NCBI GenBank assembly: GCA_040226215.1
Contig: JAVKFF010000100.1
Span: forward strand, 1 to 7,159
Source: JAVKFF01 sp040226215
GTDB taxonomy: Bacteria; Pseudomonadota; Alphaproteobacteria; DSM-16000; Inquilinaceae
DNA: 7,159 nucleotides
Direction of reading: 5' to 3'
How positions within the stretch are numbered: the stretch's first letter is position 1; the number at the start of each line of letters is the position of its first letter. Shown here piece after piece: positions 1 to 6,082 of the stretch. Position numbers and translations under genes: made by a program. Below the pieces are notes generated by a model that saw nothing but the letters and a program-made list of their open reading frames with translations, ran no database searches and was not told where the DNA came from.

Positions 1-1140
1 GGCTACAGCGACAAGATCAGCGCCCGCCCCGGCGAGCGGATCGCCTTCAGGGTGTCGAGCCTGGAGGAACAGGCCTATGAGGCCTCGATCGTCCGCATCG
101 TGCATGGCGACAGCAATCCTGCCCGCCCCGGCTGCCGGTTCGAGCCGGTCGCCACGGAGATCGACGGGCAGTATCCGGGCCGCCGGCAGGAGGCGCTGGC
201 CGGCTCCTATGCCCTGGTGCCCGACCACCCGCTGTTCGCCGCGCTGGAGAGTTTCACCCTGCAGGCGATGATCTGGCCGACCCTGCCGGGGCAGGGCGCG
301 CAGTCGCTGATCGCCCGCTGGGACGAAGGCCGGAAGGCCGGCTTCATCCTGGGCCTGGATCGGGACGGCTGCGTCGCCCTGACCCTCGGCGATGGCAGCG
401 GCAAGGTGGCGACGGTCGGCAGCGGCAGGCCGGTGGTCGCGCGCGAATGGTATCTCGCCGCCGCCAGCTTCGATGCCGCGACCGGCGAGGTGGTGATCCA
501 CCAGGTGCCGCAGACGGCCTATGCGCGGACCGACGATGCGGCCCGGGTGACGGCCCGTGCTGCGGTCGCCCCGGCCGATGCCGCGCAGCCCCTGCTGTTC
601 GCGGCGCACCGGGTCGGAACAGTGGGCGACCGCCTGCGCACGGCCGGGCACTATAACGGGAAGATCGACAGTCCTGCCGTATCGAGGGGGGTGCTGGACG
701 CCCTGGGGCTGGAGCGGGTCCTGACCGGACGGCTTCCTGCGGCGGCGCAGCCGGCGCTGGTCGCGCGCTGGGATTTCGGCCAGGGGATCGGCGGCGAGAC
801 GGTCACCGACATCTCGCCCAACGGGCTGCATGGCGAGACCGTGAACCTGCCGGTCCGTGCCATGAAGGGCCATAACTGGACCGGCCGGGAGATGAACTGG
901 CAGCGGGCGCCCGACGAATATGGCGCGATCCATTTCCACGACGACGACCTCTACGATTGCGGCTGGGAGACCGACTTCACCCTGACCGTGCCGGCCGGGC
1001 TGACATCGGGCCTCTACGCCGCCCGGGTGCGCATCGCGGAGGGGCAGGAGGATTTCATGCCCTTCGTGGTCCGCGCCCCCAGGGGCAAAGCGGGCGCCAA
1101 GGCCGTCTTCCTGGTGCCGACCGCCAGCTACATGGCCTAA
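1..1140 (+). CDS. N-terminal fragment of formamidase-like protein (partial at 5' end)
   Basis: This is the open part before the internal TAA, 379 codons within the window. A GTG at 52 could be called as a start, but the family sequence clearly continues upstream of it to base 1, so GTG52 is internal. Codons about 70-260 look like a concanavalin/LamG-type beta sandwich (FTLQAMIWPTLP, then IARWDEGRKAGFILGLDRDG, later ARWDFGQGIGGETVTDISPNG). Codons about 290-370 form another beta-rich segment (GWETDFTLTVPAGLTSGLYAARV), ending in FLVPTASYMA right before the stop. In related enzymes the N-terminal part packs against the catalytic domain and is not known to be catalytic alone. If translated as it stands, the product would lack the catalytic half. 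Confidence 0.6.
   Translation, partial: GYSDKISARPGERIAFRVSSLEEQAYEASIVRIVHGDSNPARPGCRFEPVATEIDGQYPGRRQEALAGSYALVPDHPLFAALESFTLQAMIWPTLPGQGAQSLIARWDEGRKAGFILGLDRDGCVALTLGDGSGKVATVGSGRPVVAREWYLAAASFDAATGEVVIHQVPQTAYARTDDAARVTARAAVAPADAAQPLLFAAHRVGTVGDRLRTAGHYNGKIDSPAVSRGVLDALGLERVLTGRLPAAAQPALVARWDFGQGIGGETVTDISPNGLHGETVNLPVRAMKGHNWTGREMNWQRAPDEYGAIHFHDDDLYDCGWETDFTLTVPAGLTSGLYAARVRIAEGQEDFMPFVVRAPRGKAGAKAVFLVPTASYMA
1138..1140 (+). other. In-frame TAA nonsense codon within the formamidase-like gene
   Basis: The reading is TAC-ATG-GCC-TAA-GCC-AAC-GAG, that is SYMA*ANE. Relatives typically read Ala-Tyr-Ala-Asn here (recalled, not aligned), so a single third-base change from TAC or TAT (Tyr) to TAA explains the break. 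There is no frameshift, deletion or insertion at the site. The first downstream ATG (1153) has no convincing Shine-Dalgarno sequence, so efficient reinitiation looks unlikely. Confidence 0.85.
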
Positions 1141-1152
1141 GCCAACGAGCTT

Positions 1153-2232
1153 ATGGCGATCGACGGCGCGAAGGCGGAAGTGCTGGCCGGGCGGCTCCCG
1201 ATCCTGTCGCCCAACGATGTCTTCCTGGCGGAGAACCGCAATTTCGGCGGCTCCTGCTACGACACCCATTCCGACGGCAGCGGCATCTGCTACAGCTCCC
1301 GCCTGCGGCCGATCCTGAACATGCGCCCCGACTACCAGTCCTGGGTGGGCGGCATCGGGTCGGCGCTGTGGCAGTTCAACGCCGACACGCATATCACCGA
1401 CTGGCTGGAGGCGCAGGGCTTCGCCTTCGACTGCATCACCGACGAGGACCTGCATCACGACGGGCTGGCCGCGCTGGACGGCTATGACGTGGTGATGACC
1501 GGCACCCATCCGGAATACCACTCGACGGCGATGTGGGATGCCATGGACGCGTTCAAGAAGCGCGGTGGCCGCCTGATGTATCTCGGCGCCAATGGCTGGT
1601 ACTGGCGGATCGCCTACCACCCGTCGAAGCCCGGCGTGATGGAGGTCCGCCGCAACGAGGACGGCATCCGCGCCTGGGCGGCCGAACCGGGCGAGTACTA
1701 TCATGCCTTCACCGGCGAATATGGCGGGCTCTGGCGGCGCCAGGGGCGCCCGCCGCAGATCATGGCAGGGACCGGGTTCTCCGCGCAGGGCTTCGACATC
1801 TCCTCCCACTATCGCCGCCAGCCCGGCGCGGACGACCCGCGCGCGGCCTTCGTCTTCGACGGCGTGCCGGACCAGATCATCGGCGATTTCGGGCTGATCG
1901 GCGGCGGCGCCGCCGGGCTGGAACTGGACCGCGCCGACCGCCTGCTCGGCACTCCGCCCAACGCGCTGGTGCTGGCCTCCTCGGAGAACCATACCGACAT
2001 CTACCTGGTGGTCTGCGAGGAGATCCTGATCAACTATCCCGGCCAGGGCGGCCAGGAAGATCCCCTGGTGCGCGCCGACATGGTGTTCTTCGAGACGCCG
2101 GCCGGCGGCGCGGTGTTCTCCACCAGCTCGATCGCCTGGGCCGGCAGCCTCTCCCACAACGGCTACGACAACAATGTCTCGCGCATCACCGGGAATGTCC
2201 TGCGGCGCTTCCTGGACCCGACACCGTTCTGA
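1153..2232 (+). CDS. C-terminal catalytic fragment of formamidase-like protein
   Basis: An intact 359-codon reading frame follows the internal stop in the same frame. It carries the conserved catalytic part of the dimethylformamidase family: NFGGSCYDTHSDGSGICYSS, then LRPILNMRPDYQ, a Rossmann-like segment with VVMTGTHPEYHS, GGRLMYLGANGWYWR, and a C-terminal FFETPAGGAVFSTSSIAW followed by NNVSRITGNVLRRFLD. Tyr (codon at 1258) and Glu (codon at 1513, in HPE) are the best candidates for two of the three iron ligands. The start at 1153 is only the first ATG after the stop. It is not preceded by a good ribosome site, so this is more likely a remnant of the full gene than an independent protein. 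Confidence 0.55.
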   Translation: MAIDGAKAEVLAGRLPILSPNDVFLAENRNFGGSCYDTHSDGSGICYSSRLRPILNMRPDYQSWVGGIGSALWQFNADTHITDWLEAQGFAFDCITDEDLHHDGLAALDGYDVVMTGTHPEYHSTAMWDAMDAFKKRGGRLMYLGANGWYWRIAYHPSKPGVMEVRRNEDGIRAWAAEPGEYYHAFTGEYGGLWRRQGRPPQIMAGTGFSAQGFDISSHYRRQPGADDPRAAFVFDGVPDQIIGDFGLIGGGAAGLELDRADRLLGTPPNALVLASSENHTDIYLVVCEEILINYPGQGGQEDPLVRADMVFFETPAGGAVFSTSSIAWAGSLSHNGYDNNVSRITGNVLRRFLDPTPF

Positions 2233-2259
2233 GAACGGCAGGATCGACGGCGCCATGGC

Positions 2260-2279
2260 TCCCGGCTCGGCGGCCGGGA
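2260..2279 (+). terminator. Hairpin 28 bases after the formamidase-like stop, possible terminator
   Basis: TCCCGGC (2260-2266) and GCCGGGA (2273-2279) form a perfect 7-bp GC-rich stem with a 6-base loop. It sits just past the stop codon of the formamidase-like gene. No T-run follows, so it is not a classical intrinsic terminator; it could assist Rho-dependent termination or protect the 3' end. Confidence 0.35.
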
Positions 2280-2320
2280 CGACGGCATTGTAGGGGCCTC
2301 GCGGCGTCCCCGCCCTTCGC

Positions 2321-2350
2321 CGTCATCCCGGCCCCCCGAGCCGGGATCCT
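2321..2350. repeat. REP-like palindrome of the GTCATCCCGGC type
   Basis: ATCCCGGC (2325-2332) pairs perfectly with GCCGGGAT (2340-2347) around a 7-base loop, preceded by GTC and followed by CCTGG. This matches the general form of short palindromic repeats common between genes in many high-GC alphaproteobacteria. It lies between two convergent genes, where such repeats usually sit, and may also stop transcription from both sides. Repetition elsewhere in the genome cannot be seen here. Confidence 0.5.
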
Positions 2351-2370
2351 GGCTGGAAGGCGCCCTCTGC

Positions 2371-2393
2371 GACACCGATGTCTCGCGCATCAC
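2371..2393 (+). repeat. Degenerate copy of a 23-bp stretch from the formamidase 3' end
   Basis: This stretch matches 2167-2189 at 21 of 23 positions, including 16 identical bases in a row (atgtctcgcgcatcac, at 2174-2189 and 2378-2393). The first copy encodes DNNVSRIT near the formamidase C-terminus. The second is noncoding, between that gene and the LysR stop. Similarity ends sharply on the 3' side. It may mark a partial duplication or an old rearrangement junction; chance cannot be excluded. Confidence 0.4.
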
Positions 2394-2400
2394 TGACGCC

Positions 2401-3312
2401 TCATAGCGCTGCCGCGATCGCCCGGAGCCGCTCGCGCAGCCAGCGATGCCCCGGATCGGCGGTATGGCGCGGGTGCCAGTACATTGCCTCGTGGATGTCG
2501 GGCAGGGCCATCGGCGGTTCCAGCAGGCGGACATTGGTGTTCGCGGCAAGCCGCCGGGCCGCCCGTTCCAGCATGACGCTGACCATCGGCGTGCCCTGCA
2601 GCAGGAACGGCACCAGCAGGAAGCTCTCCAGGGTGACCTCGATGCGGCGCTGCACGCCCATCTGGCCGATATGCCGGTCGGCAAGGTTGAGCTGCCGGTC
2701 CATGCCGATGCCGTAGACCATGTGCGGCATCTGCAGGTACTGCGCCATGGTGAGCGCCGGCGCGGCGGCATGCGGGTTGCCGGCGTCGACGGCGCATAGC
2801 CAACGGTCCGCGAACAGCGGCTGGGACGGAAAGCTGGCGGTGCCGAACAGCTCGCGCGGCTCCACGACGATATCCGCCTGGTCCGCCTTCAGGACATGCT
2901 CCACGTCCCGGAAGCGCGGCAGCAGGTGGATCGTGATCCCCGGGGCCGCGATGGCCAGGCTGCGGACCAGGGGGGCAAGCAGCACCAGGGTGGCATAGTC
3001 CGAGGCGCTGATCGTGAAGGTGCGCCTGTCGGCCTGCGGGTCGAAGGCCGGGCGCGCGACCAGCGCCTGCTCGATCTGGCCGAGGATGTCGCGGAGCGGG
3101 GCGACCAGGCTCTCGGCCGCCGGAGTCAGGGCGAGGGAACGGCCGGCACGGACCAGGAGCGGGTCGCCGAACAGTCCGCGAAGACGGCCGAGTGCGGCAC
3201 TCGTCGCCGACTGGCTGAGCCCCAGCCTCTGCCCGGCGCGGCTGACATTGCGCTCGGCCAGCAGGGCATCCAGCACGACAAGCAGGTTCAGGTCGACGCT
3301 CCGGAGGTTCAT
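2401..3312 (-). CDS. LysR-family transcriptional regulator (NodD/NahR-like branch)
   Basis: This 303-residue protein has the usual LysR length. Residues 1-65 form the winged helix-turn-helix, with VDLNLLVVLDALLAERNVSRAG, the recognition region LSQSATSAALGRLR (32-45) and the wing FGDPLLVRAGRSLALTP. Residues about 90-300 form the periplasmic-binding-protein-like effector domain. The opening RSVDLNLLVVLDALL resembles the NodD/NahR/LinR branch, whose members often sense aromatic or related small molecules. The ATG at 3310-3312 has GAGGG seven bases upstream (3320-3324, complementary strand). It is divergent from the flavin reductase operon across 119 bp and convergent with the formamidase-like gene. 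The perfect T-N11-A dyad in the divergent spacer is its probable binding site, so it most likely controls the monooxygenase operon and its own gene. The inducer is unknown, but is plausibly the oxygenase substrate. Confidence 0.93.
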   Translation of the reverse strand: MNLRSVDLNLLVVLDALLAERNVSRAGQRLGLSQSATSAALGRLRGLFGDPLLVRAGRSLALTPAAESLVAPLRDILGQIEQALVARPAFDPQADRRTFTISASDYATLVLLAPLVRSLAIAAPGITIHLLPRFRDVEHVLKADQADIVVEPRELFGTASFPSQPLFADRWLCAVDAGNPHAAAPALTMAQYLQMPHMVYGIGMDRQLNLADRHIGQMGVQRRIEVTLESFLLVPFLLQGTPMVSVMLERAARRLAANTNVRLLEPPMALPDIHEAMYWHPRHTADPGHRWLRERLRAIAAAL

Positions 3313-3370
3313 GCTGCGGCCCTCATATATCCATCAGATCAATACTTGGAATACGAATTATCGATTGGAC

Positions 3371-3393
3371 GGCTATTCGTGCAAGCCATAGCC
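3371..3393. promoter_or_regulatory. LysR-type operator, GGCTAT-N11-ATAGCC
   Basis: GGCTAT (3371-3376) and ATAGCC (3388-3393) are a perfect six-base dyad with exactly 11 bases between. This gives the T-N11-A core that defines binding boxes of LysR-family regulators. It lies 58 bases from the LysR start codon and 38 bases before the ATG of the flavin reductase gene. Binding by the adjacent LysR protein is inferred from position and pattern. The site is close to the operon start, so it could overlap the operon promoter. Confidence 0.7.
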
Positions 3394-3419
3394 TTTTCCT
3401 GCCGGCACCCCTCCGATCG

Positions 3420-3425
3420 AAGGTG
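3420..3425 (+). promoter_or_regulatory. Ribosome binding site that sets the flavin reductase start
   Basis: AAGGTG at 3420-3425 lies six bases before ATG 3432, an ideal spacing. A GTG at 3423 is in the same frame, but it is part of this Shine-Dalgarno sequence and has no good site of its own, so the ATG is preferred. Confidence 0.65.
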
Positions 3426-3431
3426 ACCCAG

Positions 3432-4034
3432 ATGGACCCCGATACGCGCATGGATACCGAAGCGGCCGGTCCGCCCGGCATTCCGTCATGGGACGTCGCG
3501 GGCAGCGCCGCGCCGGATGCCTTCCGGCGGATGATGCGGCGGGTGGTCGGCGGCGTTTCGGTGGTGGCGACCCGCAACGATGGCCGCGGCTGGGGAATGA
3601 CCGTCAACGCCTTCACCGCCGTGAGCATGGACCCGCCGACCCTGCTCGTCTGCATCAACGCACGCACCGTGACCGCCGCCGATATCGTTCGCGATCGGCG
3701 ATTCTCGCTGAACCTCCTGAGCCAGGACCAGCTGCATCTCTGCCGGTTCTGCGCCCGCCCGGGCGAAGCGAAGCATCTCGACGGCTACGAGGTCCCCGCA
3801 GCCGGCCTGCCGGACGGTATCGTCATGCCGGTGCTGCCCGGCTCGCTCGCGACATTCGACTGCAGCCTTGTCGAAGCTCGGCCCGTTGCGTCGCATTTCG
3901 TCGTGATCGGAACCGTGGAAGCCATCGTGGCACCGCCGCCGCGACCTCCCCTGCTGTACGGCGAAGGCCGTTACCAGTACGGCGTGGCGCTCGAGGATTC
4001 GCCGGCCATGGCAGGAGCGCAGCGATGGCTCTGA
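3432..4034 (+). CDS. Flavin reductase-like (FMN-binding split barrel) protein
   Basis: The 200-residue product belongs to the family of small flavin reductases (HpaC/NtaB type) that use NAD(P)H to reduce FMN or FAD and pass the free reduced flavin to a partner oxygenase. After a roughly 28-residue leader the domain begins at FRRMMRRVVGGVSVVATR (31-48). The family's flavin-binding signature GMTVNAFTAVSMDPP is at 55-69, followed by LLVCIN, a variable middle, and SHFVVIGTVEAI and PLLYGEGRYQYG near the end. It is the first gene of a three-gene operon; its last ten bases overlap the start of the SnoaL-like gene. Since the operon ends with an HpaB-family oxygenase, its job is almost certainly to feed that enzyme reduced flavin. 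Cytosolic, with no signal peptide or membrane segment. Flavin and nucleotide preference cannot be read from the sequence. Confidence 0.9.
   Translation: MDPDTRMDTEAAGPPGIPSWDVAGSAAPDAFRRMMRRVVGGVSVVATRNDGRGWGMTVNAFTAVSMDPPTLLVCINARTVTAADIVRDRRFSLNLLSQDQLHLCRFCARPGEAKHLDGYEVPAAGLPDGIVMPVLPGSLATFDCSLVEARPVASHFVVIGTVEAIVAPPPRPPLLYGEGRYQYGVALEDSPAMAGAQRWL
4013..4017 (+). promoter_or_regulatory. Ribosome binding site inside the reductase gene, for the SnoaL-like gene
   Basis: AGGAG at 4013-4017 lies seven bases before ATG 4025 and within the last codons of the flavin reductase gene. It fixes the start of a gene whose frame is open far upstream (from 3488), and suggests coupled translation. Confidence 0.7.
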
Positions 4035-4453
4035 GCGACCTGCCGGGCCGGCTCTACGCAGCCTATAACCGCCACGACCCGGGTGCCGTGGCGGAGCTCT
4101 ACGACATCGATGCGGTGCACCGGGAGATCGCGCAGGACCGCGCCCGGACCGGCCGCGAGGCCATCGCCGACGGCCTGGCGCGGTTCTTCGAATGGTTTCC
4201 CGACGCCCATTGGGCCGGGCGCGCGGCCGTCGATGACGGCCGGGGCGGCATCGCGATCCCCTACCTGCTCACGGCGACCCTGCAGCGGCAGATGGGGCCC
4301 TTCGCGCCGCAAGGACAGGCGGTGGCCCTCAAGGGGCTGCACCTGCTTCGGGTGGAGCGGGGCGTCATCCAGTGCAGCGAGGACTACTGGGACGCCGCCA
4401 CCTTCCAACGTCAACTCGCAACCACCAACGGAAAGAACGGGGAAACGTCATGA
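4025..4453 (+). CDS. SnoaL-like / NTF2-fold small protein
   Basis: A 142-residue protein with features of the SnoaL-like branch of the NTF2-like fold. A helical start has LYAAYNRHDPGAVAELYDIDAVH (10-32), then GREAIADGLARFFEWFPDAHW (43-63), a central sheet segment (IAIPYLLTATLQRQ, 76-89), and GLHLLRVERGVIQCSEDYWD (104-123), the usual closing strand of these cone-shaped domains. Such proteins act as cyclases, isomerases, hydrolases or non-enzymatic binding proteins, so function cannot be assigned from the fold. It overlaps the reductase gene by ten bases and the oxygenase gene by four (ATGA at 4450-4453), so all three proteins are probably made together. Its position suggests it acts on the oxygenase product or an unstable intermediate, or assists the oxygenase. 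It is cytosolic, and it is not a shadow: the match to the fold begins exactly at this start. Confidence 0.85.
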   Translation: MALSDLPGRLYAAYNRHDPGAVAELYDIDAVHREIAQDRARTGREAIADGLARFFEWFPDAHWAGRAAVDDGRGGIAIPYLLTATLQRQMGPFAPQGQAVALKGLHLLRVERGVIQCSEDYWDAATFQRQLATTNGKNGETS

Positions 4454-6033
4454 GGACAGGCAAGGAATATCTGCAGTCCCTGCGGGACGGCCGCAAGGTC
4501 TATGTCGGCGGCGAGCAGATCGACGACCTCACCACCCATCCGGCGACCCGGGGATATGCCCAGGCGATCGCTGAGTATTACGACCTGCATCTGGATCCGG
4601 CGAACCAGGATATCGCCACCTTCGTCGACGAAAGCGGGCAGCGCCAGTCGATGCACTGGTTCCTGCCGCGGACGAAGGAGGATGCCGCGCGCCGCCGCCG
4701 CTACACCGATTTCCTGTTCCGGCATTTCAAGGGTGGCATCTTCACGCGGCCGCCGGCCGGCATGAATGTCGTCATGTTCACGCAGGTCGACGACCCGAAG
4801 CCCTGGTCGGAGAATTCGCGCTTCAAGAACGGACATCGCGACCTGTCGGGCAACATCCAGCGCCAGTGGGACGAGATCACGTCACGGGACCTGGCAATCT
4901 CGCCCATGTTCCTGGACGTGCAGTACGACCGCGGCCGCGACGACGCGATGGCGGAGACGCCGATGCTCAAGATCGTCGAGGAGCGGGAGGATGGCATCCT
5001 CGTCCGCGGCTGGAAGGCGATCGGCACCTCGGTCCCGTTCGCGAACCATCTGCTGATCGGCAATCTGTGGCGGCCCGGTCAGACCCCGGAGCAGACCATC
5101 TATGCCCTGGTGCCGATCGCTACCCCGGGAATCTGCGTCGTCGCCCGCAAGTCGAACGCCGAGCCCGACGCCGATCCCTATGACCGGCCGCTGGCCTCGA
5201 TCGGCGACGAACTCGACGCCATGGTCTATTTCGATGACGTTCTCATCCCCTGGGCGCAGGTGCAGCATATCGGCAATCCCGATCATGCGAAGTGGTACCC
5301 GCAGCGCCAGTTCGACTGGGTGCATCTGGAGACCCAGATCCGCCATTGCGTCCATGCCGAGCTGATGGTCGGCATCGCCCTGCTGCTCACCCAGTCGCTG
5401 GGCACCGGCGGCAACCCGATGGTGCAGTCGCAGCTGGCCGAGCTGATCCGCTTCCGCGAGACCTGCCGCGCCTTCATGATCGCCGCGGAAGAGACCGGCT
5501 TCGCGACGCCGGGCGGATTGTTCAAGCCGAACAACATCTATGTCGATTTCGGCCGCGCCCACTATCTGGAGAACCAGCACAGGATGGTGAACATCCTGAT
5601 CGACTTCTGCGGGCGCGGCGTCGTGATCCAGCCGACGAAGCGGGAGCTGGACGATCCCTATATCGGCCCGAAGCTGGCGGACGCCTTGCGTGGCTCGGAA
5701 ATCAGCGCGCATGACCGGATCAAGATCTTCCGGCAGATCAGCGAACGCTTCCTCACCGAATGGGGCAGCCGCCATGAGATGTTCGAGAAGTTCAACGGCA
5801 CGCCGCTCTACCTGATCAACCTCCTGACCATGCAGCGGACCGAGTACCAGGTCGACGGCCCGCTCACGGAACTGGCCCGCGAGGTGCTGGGCTTCGGCGA
5901 TACGGCGGAACTGGGCAAGCGGGCAGCGGAGGCGGAAAAGGCGTCGCACTACGCGAGCGTGCGCTACCAGCCGGACTATGCCCGGGCGCAAGACGTCCAC
6001 GACGGCTATATCGCCGGCGCGGCCGGCCGGTAG
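4450..6033 (+). CDS. HpaB-family flavin-dependent monooxygenase, oxygenase component
   Basis: The 527-residue product matches 4-hydroxyphenylacetate 3-hydroxylase large components (E. coli HpaB is about 520 residues) along its whole length. EYLQSLRDGRKVYVGGEQIDDLTTHPA (6-32) corresponds to the HpaB N-terminus. DPYDRPLAS and DAMVYFDDVLIPW (242-268) form the middle signature, and GSRHEMFE (439-446) the C-terminal one. The family uses free FADH2 or FMNH2 from a reductase to insert oxygen into aromatic substrates. Arg100 aligns with the conserved active-site Arg, and Thr193 with a conserved residue in the flavin-binding loop. The Tyr four residues after that Arg is Gly104 here, and the His of the NHAIVNPPIDR motif is Pro152 (SPMFLDVQYDR). 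The start overlaps the SnoaL-like stop as ATGA, with GGGGA at 4439-4443 as ribosome site. The fold and two-component mechanism are confident, but the substrate is not; 4-hydroxyphenylacetate is unlikely. Confidence 0.9.
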   Translation: MRTGKEYLQSLRDGRKVYVGGEQIDDLTTHPATRGYAQAIAEYYDLHLDPANQDIATFVDESGQRQSMHWFLPRTKEDAARRRRYTDFLFRHFKGGIFTRPPAGMNVVMFTQVDDPKPWSENSRFKNGHRDLSGNIQRQWDEITSRDLAISPMFLDVQYDRGRDDAMAETPMLKIVEEREDGILVRGWKAIGTSVPFANHLLIGNLWRPGQTPEQTIYALVPIATPGICVVARKSNAEPDADPYDRPLASIGDELDAMVYFDDVLIPWAQVQHIGNPDHAKWYPQRQFDWVHLETQIRHCVHAELMVGIALLLTQSLGTGGNPMVQSQLAELIRFRETCRAFMIAAEETGFATPGGLFKPNNIYVDFGRAHYLENQHRMVNILIDFCGRGVVIQPTKRELDDPYIGPKLADALRGSEISAHDRIKIFRQISERFLTEWGSRHEMFEKFNGTPLYLINLLTMQRTEYQVDGPLTELAREVLGFGDTAELGKRAAEAEKASHYASVRYQPDYARAQDVHDGYIAGAAGR

Positions 6034-6082
6034 GGCGCCGCTGCGGCCCGCCCGGCAACACATGCCTGCCTGACGCGCCCGG

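Larger units (their letters stand above)
1..2232 (+). pseudogene. N,N-dimethylformamidase large-subunit-like gene, interrupted by an in-frame stop
   Basis: Frame 1 is open from the first base, with residues YSDKISARPGERIAFRVSS typical of the family's N-terminus, so the true start lies just outside the window. It runs to TGA at 2230-2232 with a single break, TAA at 1138-1140; both sides continue in the same frame. Rejoined, it is about 743 codons, close to the roughly 760 residues of the Paracoccus dimethylformamidase large subunit. The layout matches that family: a beta-rich N-terminal part with a concanavalin/LamG-like region, then a C-terminal catalytic part. Family members hydrolyse formamides (dimethylformamide to dimethylamine and formate) at a mononuclear iron held by two Tyr and one Glu. 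Candidate ligands here are the interrupted codon 380, Tyr at codon 420 and Glu at codon 505 (in THPEY). No small-subunit gene is visible. The substrate is unknown. The gene is either a recent pseudogene or carries a sequence error; nothing else looks decayed. Confidence 0.8.
3313..3431. promoter_or_regulatory. Divergent promoter region between the LysR gene and the oxygenase operon
   Basis: This 119-bp spacer is clearly richer in A and T than the rest of the window, especially 3325-3395. That is expected of a segment holding two back-to-back promoters. No convincing -35/-10 pair could be fixed by eye on either strand. Besides the LysR box at 3371-3393 there is an overlapping six-base inverted repeat, ACGAAT (3353-3358) and ATTCGT (3375-3380), with 16 bases between, which may be a second regulator contact. 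Confidence 0.6.

Noticed and set aside
52..54. GTG as the start of the formamidase-like gene
   Set aside because: The frame and the family sequence continue upstream to base 1; the gene is simply cut by the window edge.
1533..2396. A 287-codon plus-strand frame inside the formamidase gene, and similar long frames at 957-1487 and 2163-2771
   Set aside because: They are Arg/Pro/Ala-rich shadow frames over supported genes, with no family resemblance.
3423..3425. GTG as the start of the flavin reductase gene
   Set aside because: It is part of the AAGGTG ribosome site for ATG 3432, which has better spacing.
3313..3431. A -35/-10 promoter pair (for example TTGGAC at 3365 with CATAGC near 3387)
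   Set aside because: The -10 match is poor and it overlaps the LysR dyad; other spacings were no better, so no promoter boxes are called.
3488..4453. A 321-codon open frame covering the SnoaL-like gene and much of the reductase gene
   Set aside because: The part before 4025 is an out-of-frame reading of the reductase gene, rich in Arg and low in complexity. The real start is ATG 4025 with its own AGGAG.
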